Positions 6,763-15,368 of a stretch of 55,007 bases of DNA are shown in pieces. Positions within the stretch are counted from its first letter, which is position 1. Each line of letters begins with the position of its first letter. Position numbers and translations under genes: made by a program. A model generated the notes under the pieces. The model was not told the DNA's origin, ran no database searches, and worked only from the letters and a program-made list of their open reading frames with translations. This DNA is from a virus, in the IMG/VR virus record IMGVR_UViG_3300027971_000062, positions 1-55,007 of that record, one strand, 5' to 3'.

Positions 6763-8180
6763 CTCGCAGGCCCAGGATCCACACGCTCGGCAACCAGACC
6801 CACAAGAACCCCTACGAGGTCCGCAGCGCGAGCGGCCTCGAGGGCGTGTACGCCAACGAGGGCGACGCCGAGTTCCACGCCGACGAGCTGCGCCGGTCGG
6901 GCGTTAGTGGCGTTGTCGTCGAGCGGCGCGTTCACCAGCGAGGCGGCATGGCGAGGTCGAACCCCACGGGCGACTTCGGCGGGCCTCACCCTGACTGGGC
7001 CGAGAGCAATGAGAACGCGGTGCGTGACGCGCTTGCGCGAAGCTCGACCAAGATTGCCGAGGTGTTGAAGCGTTACCCTGAGTCCGTGTCGTCGAGCGAC
7101 CGCGCGAAATATCGCAAAGACGGGCGCGAACGCGAGTCCTTTGAGCGCGCCGACTGGAAGCGCGTCTACGTGCTTACCGAGTACGGAATCGGTGATCCGT
7201 TCTCTCACGCCCACGTCTACCAGGCGTTCCAGAAGGCCGTCGAGCTCCTCAAGCGGACCACGGGCGAGGAGTGGATGTGGGACTCGATCAACCCTGGCAA
7301 GCAAGTGTTCGTGATGCTCGATCGCGAGCGTCGCAACCCCGCGGGCCTCACCGCGAAGGGCGAGCGGATGTACCGCCAGGTCAAGCGCGGCTACGAGGAG
7401 CGCGGCGAGCCCCGCGCTGCGGAGATCGCCTCGCGCACCGTCCTGTCTCGCGTTGGCAGCATCCCCGGCCTGAGGTCGAACCCTCCAGGTGCGCTCACCT
7501 CCGATCACCTCATGTTCATCGGTGCCTCACTGCGCGACGAGCTCGTCGAGGAGATTGACTCGACCGATTGGGACAACGTGGACCGCGACGGCGTGCTGTT
7601 CGCAGATCGGGCAGCGAAGGTCAAATCGTTGCTCCTGGGTGCGGCGAAGCAGGGCAAGGGGTTCGTGATCGACACGCGACGCCTCACCTCCAAGGACTAC
7701 GAGTTCCTGTCGGACAACCTCGAGGACGGCGTCGCAAGGAACATGAAGAACATCGCGGATTCGCGCGGGGTCGGCCTAGGCCAGATCGGTCGTCAGATCC
7801 GCGATTTTCGAGAGAGCATCGGCAGGTTCGGTGGAGTTCTGCCTGAGGAGAACCCCGCGCGCCGCACGAGGTCGAACCCTCCAGGTGCGCTCACCTACGG
7901 TCACTTCTACAGGACCGGGAGCCAGGACTGCGCCAACGTGATCAGCCTCGACGAGTTCGACCTGGACGGCGGCACCGCGGAGCAGATCGTGGCCGAGGCC
8001 ACGTCCGACTGGGACGACGACCTCGAGCGCGATTGGCGCAGCCAGATGGACGACGAGGACTTTGAGGGGCTCGACCCCCACGAAGCCTTTGAGCAGTGGA
8101 AGGCGGGCTGGCGAGCTCGAGCTACTCGCATCATCGCTGAGAGGCTCGAGGAGCGCAGAGACGAGGACGAGGACGAGTAG
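6759..8180 (+). CDS. Multi-NP-motif modular protein (possible polyprotein)
   Basis: 473 aa, translationally coupled to the previous gene. It contains seven Asn-Pro pairs. Four fit a strict basic-x-N-P-x-G form: RSNPTG (67-71), RRNPAG (191-196), RSNPPGALT (239-247) and RSNPPGALT (371-379). They cut the protein into charged modules of roughly 50-130 residues with unlike sequence: a KNPYEVRSASGLEGVYANEGDAEFHADEL-type module first (residues 16-45, abbreviated here), a helical one, a third with a possible nucleotide- or ligand-binding beta/alpha pattern, and an acidic C-terminus (EERRDEDEDE). The motifs look like linkers or protease sites. Function unknown; the same motif recurs in other genes here. 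Confidence 0.8.
   Translation: MTRRPRIHTLGNQTHKNPYEVRSASGLEGVYANEGDAEFHADELRRSGVSGVVVERRVHQRGGMARSNPTGDFGGPHPDWAESNENAVRDALARSSTKIAEVLKRYPESVSSSDRAKYRKDGRERESFERADWKRVYVLTEYGIGDPFSHAHVYQAFQKAVELLKRTTGEEWMWDSINPGKQVFVMLDRERRNPAGLTAKGERMYRQVKRGYEERGEPRAAEIASRTVLSRVGSIPGLRSNPPGALTSDHLMFIGASLRDELVEEIDSTDWDNVDRDGVLFADRAAKVKSLLLGAAKQGKGFVIDTRRLTSKDYEFLSDNLEDGVARNMKNIADSRGVGLGQIGRQIRDFRESIGRFGGVLPEENPARRTRSNPPGALTYGHFYRTGSQDCANVISLDEFDLDGGTAEQIVAEATSDWDDDLERDWRSQMDDEDFEGLDPHEAFEQWKAGWRARATRIIAERLEERRDEDEDE
7472..7896 (+). repeat. Dispersed direct repeat encoding the NP motif (7472-7500 and 7868-7896)
   Basis: A 29-base sequence starting GAGGTCGAACCCTCC is identical at 7472-7500 and 7868-7896 and encodes RSNPPGALT. 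A shorter copy, GAGGTCGAACCC, lies near 6955. The flanks are unrelated, so the motif is kept or spread as a module border. Confidence 0.8.
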
Positions 8181-8182
8181 CT

Positions 8183-8719
8183 ATGGCCCGCTGGCCGACG
8201 GGACCGTTCTCAACGCATCGCACCGGCTGCTACGGCTGCAAGCGCATGTCGTCAGCGGACGGCGGGTGCGGCGTCCACGGCTACCCCTGCACGCACTGGG
8301 GCATGGACCTGTTCGCGGGGTCTGACCGTCGCGTCGTCGCGCCAGAGAGCGGTGTGGTTGTCGCGGTCGCGAACGGGTCGTCGCCTCCCTGGTCGGGATT
8401 TGGCCCCGGCGTCGTCGTCATCCGGGGTGCCAGCGGCGTGTTTCACCTGTTGTCGCACCTTGAGTTCTCGTCGATCCAGGTTGGCGTCGGGCTTCCGGTC
8501 TCTGAGGGCACGCCGATCGGCCAGTACGACGCGCGCATCGCGCACACCCACTACGAGGTGAGGCGCAAGCTGACGGGTCCGTCTGCCGAGAACACGATCG
8601 ATCCCAGCGTCTGGCTCAAGGCCCAGGGCGGGTCGAGTGGCGGGCTCGGCAAGCTCGTGCTCCTGGCAGGGCTGTTCGGGGCCGGGGTCTACCTGTCTCG
8701 TCGGCTGTCACCCGCCTAG
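8183..8719 (+). CDS. Membrane-anchored M23-family peptidoglycan endopeptidase
   Basis: 178 aa. Zn-binding signatures of LytM/M23 peptidases are present: HWGMD (H38, D42) and HTHYE (H121, H123), with a further His-Leu-Leu-Ser-His segment (88-92). An N-terminal Cys cluster (C16, C19, C29, C36) is unusual. After the peptidase a Gly/Ser linker leads to one hydrophobic helix (residues 156-171) and SRRLSPA, so the enzyme should sit in a membrane. It probably cleaves peptide crosslinks in the cell wall, during entry if virion-bound or during exit if in the host membrane. Confidence 0.8.
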   Translation: MARWPTGPFSTHRTGCYGCKRMSSADGGCGVHGYPCTHWGMDLFAGSDRRVVAPESGVVVAVANGSSPPWSGFGPGVVVIRGASGVFHLLSHLEFSSIQVGVGLPVSEGTPIGQYDARIAHTHYEVRRKLTGPSAENTIDPSVWLKAQGGSSGGLGKLVLLAGLFGAGVYLSRRLSPA

Positions 8720-8730
8720 CTTCGTCGGCT

Positions 8731-8749
8731 CCGTGATAGCCTGCGGGGC
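8731..8749 (+). promoter_or_regulatory. Extended -10 promoter for a leaderless spike transcript
   Basis: TGATAGCCT (TG-n-TANNNT) has its -10 hexamer at 8737-8742, seven bases before ATG 8750, so transcription would start at or next to the A of ATG. The same TGATAGCCT with the same spacing precedes the paralogues at 20299 and 21635. Confidence 0.6.
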
Positions 8750-11533
8750 ATGGCTAACCTGTTCGCCAACCTCCCCGTCACGCCCGGGAATGGCAGCGGG
8801 GCCGCGGTCGATGTCTCGGCGTTCGGCTACTACAAGACGGTTTCGGTTTCGGGATCCTTCGTAGGCACCGTCACGATCGAGATCAGCAACCAGGCCGTCC
8901 CGACGCAATGGGCTCCCGTCGCGGGGTTCGGCAACGCGGACGGCGCGAACCTCGGCGTCGCAGCTCACTGGATGCGCGCCACGGTCACGGGCTACGTGCG
9001 CGGCGTGCCGACGTGCGATGTGGGCGGCACGGACGAGGGCGCGGCCTTCGCGAGCCTGCCGGTGACGCCGGGCGACGGCGCAGGCGCGGCCATCGATGTG
9101 AGCTCGCTGCCGCTGCTCAAGACCATCACGGTCGGCGGTCCGTTCCGGGGCTACGTCCAGATCGAGGTCAGCGAGGACGGGCTCGCACGCTGGTCGCAGA
9201 TCGGCTTCGGGTTCAACAACCCGGGCTCCGAGAGCCAGCAGATCGTCGCGCGGTACATGCGCGTCGTCCGTTCGGGCGTGCCGCAACTCGACCCTGGGCT
9301 ACCAGTCGTCAACGTCGGCGCCTGCGCCATCGCGACGGGCGGCGGCGGTGCCACGATCATCGTCGAGGACGAGGGCGTCCCGGTCGCGGGCGGGCCGTTC
9401 TCCACGCTCGACTTCGTGGGCGAGGGCGTCGTCGCGAGCGGCGGCGGCGGTACCGCGACCATCACGATCCCGCGCACGGTCGCGGTCGATGGCACGACCA
9501 TCACGGGCGACGGCAGCACGGGCTCGCCACTCGCGGTCGATCCGGCGGGTCTCGCGGGCCTGGTCGCCGTCGCGGTCGATGGCACGACCATCACGGGCGA
9601 CGGCACGGCGGGCAACCCGCTCGTCGCGGTGATCCCGCCCGACACCGGGATCACGCAGCTCACGACCGACGTGCTCGCGGGGCCAGGGTCAGGCACGCAG
9701 GCCGCGACCGTCATCGCGCTGCAAGGCAACGCGGTGACCGCCGCCGTGCCAGCCGCCAACGACGTGCTGACGTGGAACGGCGCAGCCTGGGCGCCTGCGG
9801 CGACGGCGACGACGGGCATCACGCAGCTAACCAACGACGTGACGGCGGGACCGGGCACGGGCACGCAGGCCGCGACCGTGACGGCCCTCCAAGGCAACCC
9901 CGTCGCCATCGCCGCGCCGGTCAACGCGCAAGTGCTGACGTGGAACGGCTCGGCGTGGGTTCCCGGTAGCGTGTCGTCGGGCTCGTCGGGCGGCGGCGGC
10001 GTGATCTACTACCTGAACCAGGGCACCGCGCCCCAGGCACCGACGGTCAACCTGCCGGCGGGCGTGCGGCAGTTCGGGCAGGTCGCGGAGATCGCGGGCG
10101 CGACCGTGACCTCGGGCGTGCTGCCGACCGTCGGCAACATTGTCGTCGCGAGCTTCGTCACCGACGTGAACGTGCCGGGGTTGACCGCCATCCCGGCGGG
10201 CATCTGGGACTACAACGTGTGGGCGCAGTCCGCGACCAGCACGACGCCGGGCGAGATCCTGCTGATCTACGAGGTCTACGTCTACGATGGTGTCAACCCG
10301 CCGACGCTGATCGACGCCTCGCCCGACATCCCGCTGTTCGATCCGACCAGCCTGATTCAGTACATCGGCTCGGCCATCGTGCCGCAGACGCCGATCCTGG
10401 TGACCGACCGGATCTTCGTCGAGATCCACGCCTACGCCACGACGCCGGGGCAGACGGTCACGATCGCGTTCGGCGGCTCGTACCCGTCGCACGTCCACAC
10501 CACGCTGCCGTCGATCGCGGGCACGGGCATCGCGCACGTCGTCAACGGCGCGTTCGTCTCGCCGGCTGCGCCGGTCATCTTGTCGTCGGCCATCGAGGTC
10601 ACGGGCGTGCTGCCGATCGCCAACGGCGGCACCAACACCGCGACCGCGCCCGCCAACGGCGAGCTGCTGATCGGCAACGCGGGCAGCTACAACGTTGCGA
10701 GCCTGACGGCGGGCAGCAACATCACGATCACGCCTGGCCCCGGCGCGGTCACCGTCGCGGCGGCACCCTACGCGGTGATCTTCGACGACGCGGTGCCAGG
10801 CGCCAACCTGTCGATCCGCAGCGACCGCGCGATCCAGAGCCCGATCAACAACGCGCTGCCCGCGATCACGAACCTGGGCAGTCAGACGAACGTGCTCAAC
10901 CCCGCAGCCACGGGCGCGACGGGCGAGGGCTCGACGATCGGCGGCGGCATTGACAACAGCGCGAGCGGCTACGGCGCGACGGTGCCGGGCGGCGGCGGCA
11001 ACACGGCGACCGGCGACTACGCACACGCGCAGGGCTTGCTCGCGACCGCGCTGCGCGAGACGCAGCACAGCCTCGCGGCAGGGCTCGACCTGTCCGCGCT
11101 GGGCGGCGGCGTGGCGCATGGCCCGCCCCAGACCTCGCACCTCGTGCTGCGCGGCTCCACGAAGGGCGGCGGACTCTTCGAGAGCGTCGAGCTTGGGTTT
11201 GGACTCGTCGGCACGCCGGGCATCGAGTTGCAGAAAGGCGTCGCGTACCTGTTCAAGGTCCAGGCGCTCGCGTTCGGCATCTACTCCGGTGGCCCCTACG
11301 GTTCGCGTGCGTATGAGCTAGCGTTCACCGCCTACAGCCTGGGTGCCGCCCCCGTCATCAGCGCGCTGGGACCGGGCGCGATCTACGGTGACCCGTTCTC
11401 GCAGACCTGGACGCTGACCTTGAGCACGCCCGCCGCGCCCGATCGGATCGCGCTAACCTTCGACACGGGGTCCAGCCAATCGGAGTGCTGGGTCGTCGCG
11501 CGGGTCGACTTCACCGAATATCGATTCATCTAA
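8750..11533 (+). CDS. Large spike/fibre protein with shared N-terminal anchor domain
   Basis: 927 aa. Two tandem copies of a roughly 95-residue beta domain (residues 4-90 and 98-180, each starting N/S-L-P-V-T-P-G-x-G-x-G-A) also begin the proteins at 20299, 21635 and 31975. Then come GDGSTGSPL-type repeats, two TGITQLT repeats (about 300-400), a fibre repeat LPIANGGTNTATAPANGELL, a YadA-head-like left-handed roll (IDNSASGYGATV, NTATGDYAHAQG, about 735-765) and a C-terminal beta domain. This is the make-up of trimeric receptor-binding fibres. The common N-terminus is probably the virion attachment point. Receptor unknown. Confidence 0.85.
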   Translation: MANLFANLPVTPGNGSGAAVDVSAFGYYKTVSVSGSFVGTVTIEISNQAVPTQWAPVAGFGNADGANLGVAAHWMRATVTGYVRGVPTCDVGGTDEGAAFASLPVTPGDGAGAAIDVSSLPLLKTITVGGPFRGYVQIEVSEDGLARWSQIGFGFNNPGSESQQIVARYMRVVRSGVPQLDPGLPVVNVGACAIATGGGGATIIVEDEGVPVAGGPFSTLDFVGEGVVASGGGGTATITIPRTVAVDGTTITGDGSTGSPLAVDPAGLAGLVAVAVDGTTITGDGTAGNPLVAVIPPDTGITQLTTDVLAGPGSGTQAATVIALQGNAVTAAVPAANDVLTWNGAAWAPAATATTGITQLTNDVTAGPGTGTQAATVTALQGNPVAIAAPVNAQVLTWNGSAWVPGSVSSGSSGGGGVIYYLNQGTAPQAPTVNLPAGVRQFGQVAEIAGATVTSGVLPTVGNIVVASFVTDVNVPGLTAIPAGIWDYNVWAQSATSTTPGEILLIYEVYVYDGVNPPTLIDASPDIPLFDPTSLIQYIGSAIVPQTPILVTDRIFVEIHAYATTPGQTVTIAFGGSYPSHVHTTLPSIAGTGIAHVVNGAFVSPAAPVILSSAIEVTGVLPIANGGTNTATAPANGELLIGNAGSYNVASLTAGSNITITPGPGAVTVAAAPYAVIFDDAVPGANLSIRSDRAIQSPINNALPAITNLGSQTNVLNPAATGATGEGSTIGGGIDNSASGYGATVPGGGGNTATGDYAHAQGLLATALRETQHSLAAGLDLSALGGGVAHGPPQTSHLVLRGSTKGGGLFESVELGFGLVGTPGIELQKGVAYLFKVQALAFGIYSGGPYGSRAYELAFTAYSLGAAPVISALGPGAIYGDPFSQTWTLTLSTPAAPDRIALTFDTGSSQSECWVVARVDFTEYRFI
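9645..9960 (+). repeat. Two tandem copies of a ~165-bp unit in the spike gene
   Basis: The pattern TGITQLT-x-DV-x-AGPG-x-GTQAATV-x-ALQGN, ending in VLTWNG-x-AW-x-P, occurs twice in a row, with clear nucleotide similarity between copies. This is a shaft-type repeat that can change length by recombination. Confidence 0.7.
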
Positions 11534-11542
11534 GGGGACGCG

Positions 11543-11995
11543 ATGGCCGCACCTGATTACAGCATCGTTCTCCCCGAAGCGGGCGATCCGCCGACGCAAC
11601 CTGATGTCGTCAAGGTCTTCGCCAAAGAGGACGCGGGCGTCTCGCAACTGTTCGCCCTCGCGAGCGATGGCACGGTCACGCAGCTCACGCCGGGCAGCGC
11701 GAGCTTCCCGCGCCCCAGCGTGGCGGGCGATGCGGTCGTCGCGGTGTCCAACATCGTGCCCGGTACGCAGGTTATCGCCGCGAACGCGAACCGGCGGGGG
11801 CTCATGATCGGCAACTGCGCGGGCGGGCGCACGATCTACCTGCGCCTCGGCGCGACGGCGGCGACCGCCAGCCAGTACGCGGTCGCACTCGCGCCCGGCG
11901 CGACCTACGAGCTACCGTTCCCGACCTACACGGGCGCGATCCAGGCGCTCGCGAGCGGCGGGGGCGCGAGCGTCCTCGTGCAGGAGCTAACGTAG
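11543..11995 (+). CDS. Small beta-rich spike-accessory protein; C-terminal half duplicated downstream
   Basis: 150 aa, with AAGGGGA before the ATG, nine bases after the spike stop. The first 55 residues form a short beta module (VFAKEDAGVSQLFALASDG). Residues 62-150 match almost the whole next protein (VVAVxxxxPGTQ, GGRxIYLRLGAT, LVQELT). No membrane segment. Position directly after the 927-aa spike suggests a fibre tip, chaperone or co-assembled subunit. Confidence 0.75.
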   Translation: MAAPDYSIVLPEAGDPPTQPDVVKVFAKEDAGVSQLFALASDGTVTQLTPGSASFPRPSVAGDAVVAVSNIVPGTQVIAANANRRGLMIGNCAGGRTIYLRLGATAATASQYAVALAPGATYELPFPTYTGAIQALASGGGASVLVQELT

Positions 11996-11996
11996 C

Positions 11997-12275
11997 ATGG
12001 CGATCTCGGACACGGTCGTCGCGGTGCCTGCCGTCGCGCCGGGCACGCAGATCGTCGCCGCGAACCCGGCACGGCTCGGCCTCACCGTCGGCAACTCGAC
12101 GGGCGGGCGGATCATCTACCTGCGCCTGGGGGCCACCGCGCCGACGAGCACGCGCTACGTCGTCGCGCTCGCGCCCGGCGCCAGTTACGAGTTACCCTAC
12201 CCCGCGTACACGGGCGCGATCCAAGCTCGCGCGAGCGGCGCGGGTGCGAGCGTGCTCGTGCAGGAGCTTACCTAA
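11997..12275 (+). CDS. Single-domain paralogue of the preceding protein
   Basis: 92 aa, one base after the previous stop. It matches residues 62-150 of the protein at 11543-11995 throughout and ends in the same LVQELT. This is a tandem gene duplication in which only the C-terminal domain is kept. Last base overlaps the next ATG. Confidence 0.75.
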   Translation: MAISDTVVAVPAVAPGTQIVAANPARLGLTVGNSTGGRIIYLRLGATAPTSTRYVVALAPGASYELPYPAYTGAIQARASGAGASVLVQELT

Positions 12276-12646
12276 TGCCCGCGTTTGGCCCCAGTTTCAT
12301 CAGCCCGTCGATCACGTTGCTCGCCAAGCCGATCACGGCGGCGACGGGCACGACCGCGCTCATCGCGGGCGTGGCCGGTCAGCGGATCTACGTCTACGGC
12401 TACCAACTGTCGGCGTACAAGGCGCCCTACGTCTGGTTCGTCGATGGCGTGACGATCCTGACCGGCGCGATCGTCGCGCCGGAAGTGTCCGCGAGCGTGG
12501 CCCCGCCGAGCTTTCTGTTCGCGACGGCAGCGGGCGCGGGCCTGAGCATCACCTCGACGCCCCCGTTTCAGGACGATGCGTTTCAACCCTCGGCGTTCGA
12601 CGGTGCGATCACCGTGTTCGGAACCGTCTTCTACTGGCAGGAATAA
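12275..12646 (+). CDS. Small beta-rich protein of the spike operon
   Basis: 123 aa, start overlapping the preceding TAA. It has Ala/Thr/Val-rich strands with YVYGYQLSAYKAPYVWFVDG and a C-terminal ITVFGTVFYWQE. Such all-beta proteins next to fibres often form tip or baseplate-like subunits. Family not recognised. Confidence 0.7.
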   Translation: MPAFGPSFISPSITLLAKPITAATGTTALIAGVAGQRIYVYGYQLSAYKAPYVWFVDGVTILTGAIVAPEVSASVAPPSFLFATAAGAGLSITSTPPFQDDAFQPSAFDGAITVFGTVFYWQE

Positions 12647-12649
12647 CCC

Positions 12650-13288
12650 ATGGCGATCAAGCACAACTTCACGTCCCTCAAGCCCGACAGCGGCGATCCC
12701 ACGCTCGTCCGCCCCTCCAACTGGAACGACGGGCACCTGATCGAGTCGGGCTCGGTCACCCTCGACGGGCTCGCCGCCGACGCGCGCGGCTGGGAGTTTC
12801 TCGGCTCGACCGAGCTTGTCGCCAACGCGCCGAACACCGCGACGGTGACCATCGCGGCTCGCGAAATGCTGATGGTCCAGTTCGTCGTCACGGGCTACGC
12901 GGGCAACGACATCGCGAGCTTCCAGTTCAACGCCGACACGGGCAATAACTACTCGTCGCGCTTCCTCTACGCGGCGAGCGGCGGCGTGGCGTGGACGAAC
13001 CAGGAGAACCTCTCGACGAACCGGATCGGCACCGGCCCGATCGGGATTGCGCTCGGGCGCTCGGGCACCCTGAACATCACGAACATCCTGGCGCGCAACA
13101 AGGTGATCGCGATGAACGTCACCGAGGCAGGCACCAACGCCGCGACCGCTGCGCCGCGCATCACGCTCGCGCAGGGCATGTGGTTCAACACCGCTGCCCA
13201 GATCACGAGCCTCCGCATGTACGACCCGACGGGCATCAACCTGCTCGTCGGCACAGGGTTCGCGGTCTGGGGAAAGAACATGATCTAA
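12650..13288 (+). CDS. Phage tail-fibre-type protein
   Basis: 212 aa. The N-terminus, MAIKHNFTSLKPDSGDPTLV followed by RPSNWND, matches a block common at the start of receptor-binding and fibre proteins of many phages (KHxFxSxKxDxxDxTLVRPSxWNxDH). The rest is Asn/Thr/Gly-rich beta sequence (GNDIASFQFNADTGNNY) with the look of a C-terminal beta-sandwich. It closes the spike operon together with the next small protein. Confidence 0.75.
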   Translation: MAIKHNFTSLKPDSGDPTLVRPSNWNDGHLIESGSVTLDGLAADARGWEFLGSTELVANAPNTATVTIAAREMLMVQFVVTGYAGNDIASFQFNADTGNNYSSRFLYAASGGVAWTNQENLSTNRIGTGPIGIALGRSGTLNITNILARNKVIAMNVTEAGTNAATAAPRITLAQGMWFNTAAQITSLRMYDPTGINLLVGTGFAVWGKNMI

Positions 13289-13289
13289 G

Positions 13290-13514
13290 ATGAAGATCAC
13301 CTACACTCAGCCCGCCGAGCGCGGCGTGACGACCCTGATGTACGTCGGGGACGACCAGGCGGTCGAGAAGGCGACCGCGGCGCCGAGCTCCACCGAGCTG
13401 CTGGTCGGTGCCCTCGCGGCGCACCTCGCCCTGAGTGCTCGAGGCGTTGCGCGTCTCGCGACCGGCGGCTACGCGGCGTACATCGCCTACCGGCTGCTCA
13501 AGTCGTCGCGATAG
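13290..13514 (+). CDS. Small protein with C-terminal hydrophobic helices
   Basis: 74 aa, start immediately after the preceding TAA. Ala/Leu-rich hydrophobic segments (ELLVGALAAHLALSA, GGYAAYIAYRLL) precede KSSR, again a tail-anchor-like end. Its 3' end overlaps the convergent gene 13498-14082. Confidence 0.6.
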   Translation: MKITYTQPAERGVTTLMYVGDDQAVEKATAAPSSTELLVGALAAHLALSARGVARLATGGYAAYIAYRLLKSSR

Positions 13515-14082
13515 GCGCGGGCAGGCGGGGCAGCGGTCCCCGGTACAGGACGAGCTTGGGCGTCGAGTCGGACCAGACGCGAGCCCCGTGGGTGGCTCCG
13601 GGAGGGCGACGCGCGGAGCGGCCCGTCGTCAACCCTAGGGAGCGAAACCCTGCCCGCCGGTAGGCGTAGCCCGCGACGTGATCCTCGCGCTCGCCTCCGA
13701 CCTCGCCGGGGTCCACCAGGGTTTCCAGGTGGAGCGGCATCCACCCGTACCGCGCCTCCCAGTCGCCCAGGAACACGGGCAGAAGCTGACGCAACACGTC
13801 GGAGGCTGCGGGCTCCGGGGCGGCGCGCTCGAGGCGGAAGATGAAGTTCGCGACGGTCAGCGGCGCGGGCCTGGCGTCCTCGAGGCCGAGCCGGCGACGC
13901 GGGGCGAGCTTGTAGGCGGGCTCACCCAGGCCAAACCAGCCGATGGTCTCGTCGTCGAGGGCGATGCGCCACGCCATCTTCTTACCGGGGGGGGCACCGC
14001 GCGAGCGTGTGTAGTGCCTGTGGATGGCGGCGACGAAGTCAGGGTGCCAGGTCGAGATCGCGCAGCAGGTCAGCTCGCTCAC
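13498..14082 (-). CDS. DUF4338-like (recombination-associated) protein
   Basis: 194 aa. The pattern of an N-terminal HxxYTRSRGAPPGKK segment, IGWFGLGEPAYKL, NFIFRL, SDVLRQLLPVFLGDWEARYG, PLHLETLVDP, AGYAYRRAGFRSLGLTTGR and a final KLVLYRGPL resembles the DUF4338 family, often found near transposases, integrases and defence loci. Its first bases overlap the recombinase stop (GTGA), so it is in one operon with the integrase. A role with the integrase, or in defence against other phages, is inference. Confidence 0.6.
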   Translation of the reverse strand: MSELTCCAISTWHPDFVAAIHRHYTRSRGAPPGKKMAWRIALDDETIGWFGLGEPAYKLAPRRRLGLEDARPAPLTVANFIFRLERAAPEPAASDVLRQLLPVFLGDWEARYGWMPLHLETLVDPGEVGGEREDHVAGYAYRRAGFRSLGLTTGRSARRPPGATHGARVWSDSTPKLVLYRGPLPRLPAPIATT

Positions 14083-15023
14083 TCGGCCTCCTCGATCTCT
14101 GGCATCTGCTCAAACGCCTGGCGTCCTCGCCACGCGGTGCGGTCGTACAGGCGCGTGGTCGCAGGGTCAGCGTGCCCCGCGGCCTCCTGCTTGGCCTCGA
14201 GGCCCGCCCGGTTGAACGTCAGGAAGGCCACGCGAAGCATGTGCGGCGAGAATCGCCCCGTCACCTTCGCGCGGTCGGCTCGAGCTCGCAGCATCCGCCA
14301 CAGGCCCCGGTCGGTGAGGGCGCCTCGCTTGGTTCGCCACAGCGGGCCGGCTGTGAGGCCCGCAGCGCGCAGCACATCCAGCCACGCGGCAAGCGCGGTC
14401 GCAGCCTGGCCCCGGATCAGCAGGCGGATCCGCTTGTCGCCCTTTGCCGTCACCTCGGTCTGGTAGCCCTCGCGATCCTCCTCAAGGGCGTCGATGGTCA
14501 TCGCGACCGCGGAGCTGCGCCGGATGCCTGTGGCCCACAGGACGCGAATCAGGGCGCGATCGCGAACCCCCAGCGGGGAGTCGTCGCACGTCGCGAGGAG
14601 CTTGGCGACCACGTCGGGCCTGGCGACGGGGGTTGGCCTGCGCGGGTTCCCGCGCTCGCGACGCGGCCCGTCGTCGATTGAGAAGGGGTTGCGGCCCTCG
14701 ACGACCGGCGGTAGCTCCTTGCCTTCCTGATCGTAGAGCTCGCGTCGGAGCTCGCGGTAGATGCTGGCGAGGCTCGAGATACGCCTGGTGCGGGTCTTGG
14801 GCTGGATCCCGGCCTCGCGCATCTCGTCGATCCACGCCGAGACCTCCTGACGCCGCGGGGACCGAGGGTCGATGCCCCGGCGACCACAGAACGCGAGCCA
14901 TTGCTGCACGTCGCGCCAGTAGGCGTCCAGGGTGTTCCGGTTCTTACTGATCTGACCGAGCGCGAGCCCGACCATTGCCTCAAAGCTGCCGGTTTCGACA
15001 TGAACCTGAAGGCTGCGCTTCAT
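14079..15023 (-). CDS. Tyrosine recombinase (phage-type integrase)
   Basis: 314 aa. An N-terminal SAM-like core-binding domain (residues 15-105) and a complete catalytic domain are present: R168/R169 in WATGIRRS, K194 in TAKGDKR, HMLR (H261, R264), H284 in AAGHADP and nucleophile Y293 in TTRLYDR. All residues for strand exchange are visible, so it should be active in integration/excision or in resolving replicon multimers. It is coupled to 15020-15265 upstream and 13498-14082 downstream. No attachment core or tRNA fragment could be identified beside it. Confidence 0.9.
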   Translation of the reverse strand: MKRSLQVHVETGSFEAMVGLALGQISKNRNTLDAYWRDVQQWLAFCGRRGIDPRSPRRQEVSAWIDEMREAGIQPKTRTRRISSLASIYRELRRELYDQEGKELPPVVEGRNPFSIDDGPRRERGNPRRPTPVARPDVVAKLLATCDDSPLGVRDRALIRVLWATGIRRSSAVAMTIDALEEDREGYQTEVTAKGDKRIRLLIRGQAATALAAWLDVLRAAGLTAGPLWRTKRGALTDRGLWRMLRARADRAKVTGRFSPHMLRVAFLTFNRAGLEAKQEAAGHADPATTRLYDRTAWRGRQAFEQMPEIEEAE

Positions 15024-15265
15024 AGCTTGCTGTCGATAGCATCAAGCTCGACCTGGATCCTGCGAAGCCTCTGCAAGGACTTAAGTCTTGCAACGTCCCT
15101 CCACACCTCCGCGGACACCTCGACCTCCGAGGAGTCGATCTCTGCGTTGTATGCCACGAAATAGGAGGGGTTGCCGTTGCGGTCGATGTGGATCGTCAGA
15201 AACGTAATGTCGTCTTCGCTGTTTGCTTCGACCGCAACTAGGGCGTCCTCGGGTTCTGTTGACAT
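15020..15265 (-). CDS. Small protein upstream of and coupled to the integrase
   Basis: 81 aa. Acidic N-terminal half (EPEDALVAVEANSEDD) with beta strands, then a helical C-terminus (ARLKSLQRLRRIQVELDAID). The stop overlaps the integrase start. CATAAT lies seven bases before the ATG, consistent with a leaderless transcript. It could be an excisionase or integrase modulator by position only. Confidence 0.6.
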   Translation of the reverse strand: MSTEPEDALVAVEANSEDDITFLTIHIDRNGNPSYFVAYNAEIDSSEVEVSAEVWRDVARLKSLQRLRRIQVELDAIDSKL

Positions 15266-15300
15266 AATTAGTATTATGGACCCTTCCCAGGCGCGATTCA

Positions 15301-15368
15301 AGCCGGGGTGGCGCCCCGGCTCGTGAGCGAGACGAACCAATCGTAGCAACCGTAGCGAGCGTAGCGCC
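15301..15368. terminator. GC hairpin plus 9-bp direct repeats upstream of the integrase operon
   Basis: AGCCGGGG and CCCCGGCT (15301-15321) form an 8-base stem with a 5-base loop, placed after the leftward gene 15396-15578; a T-run is lacking. Next to it CGTAGC occurs three times at exact 9-base spacing (15342, 15351, 15360). The repeats may be regulator or recombinase arm sites; the gap 15266-15395 is the best local place to search for attP. Confidence 0.4.

Noticed and set aside
9827-11140. 437-codon minus-strand frame opposite the spike gene
   Set aside because: Arg/Asp/Val-rich shadow; the plus-strand product has clear fibre repeats and a promoter.
15301-15321. Classical rho-independent terminator
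   Set aside because: The stem is strong but no T-run follows on either strand, so it is recorded only as a hairpin of uncertain role.
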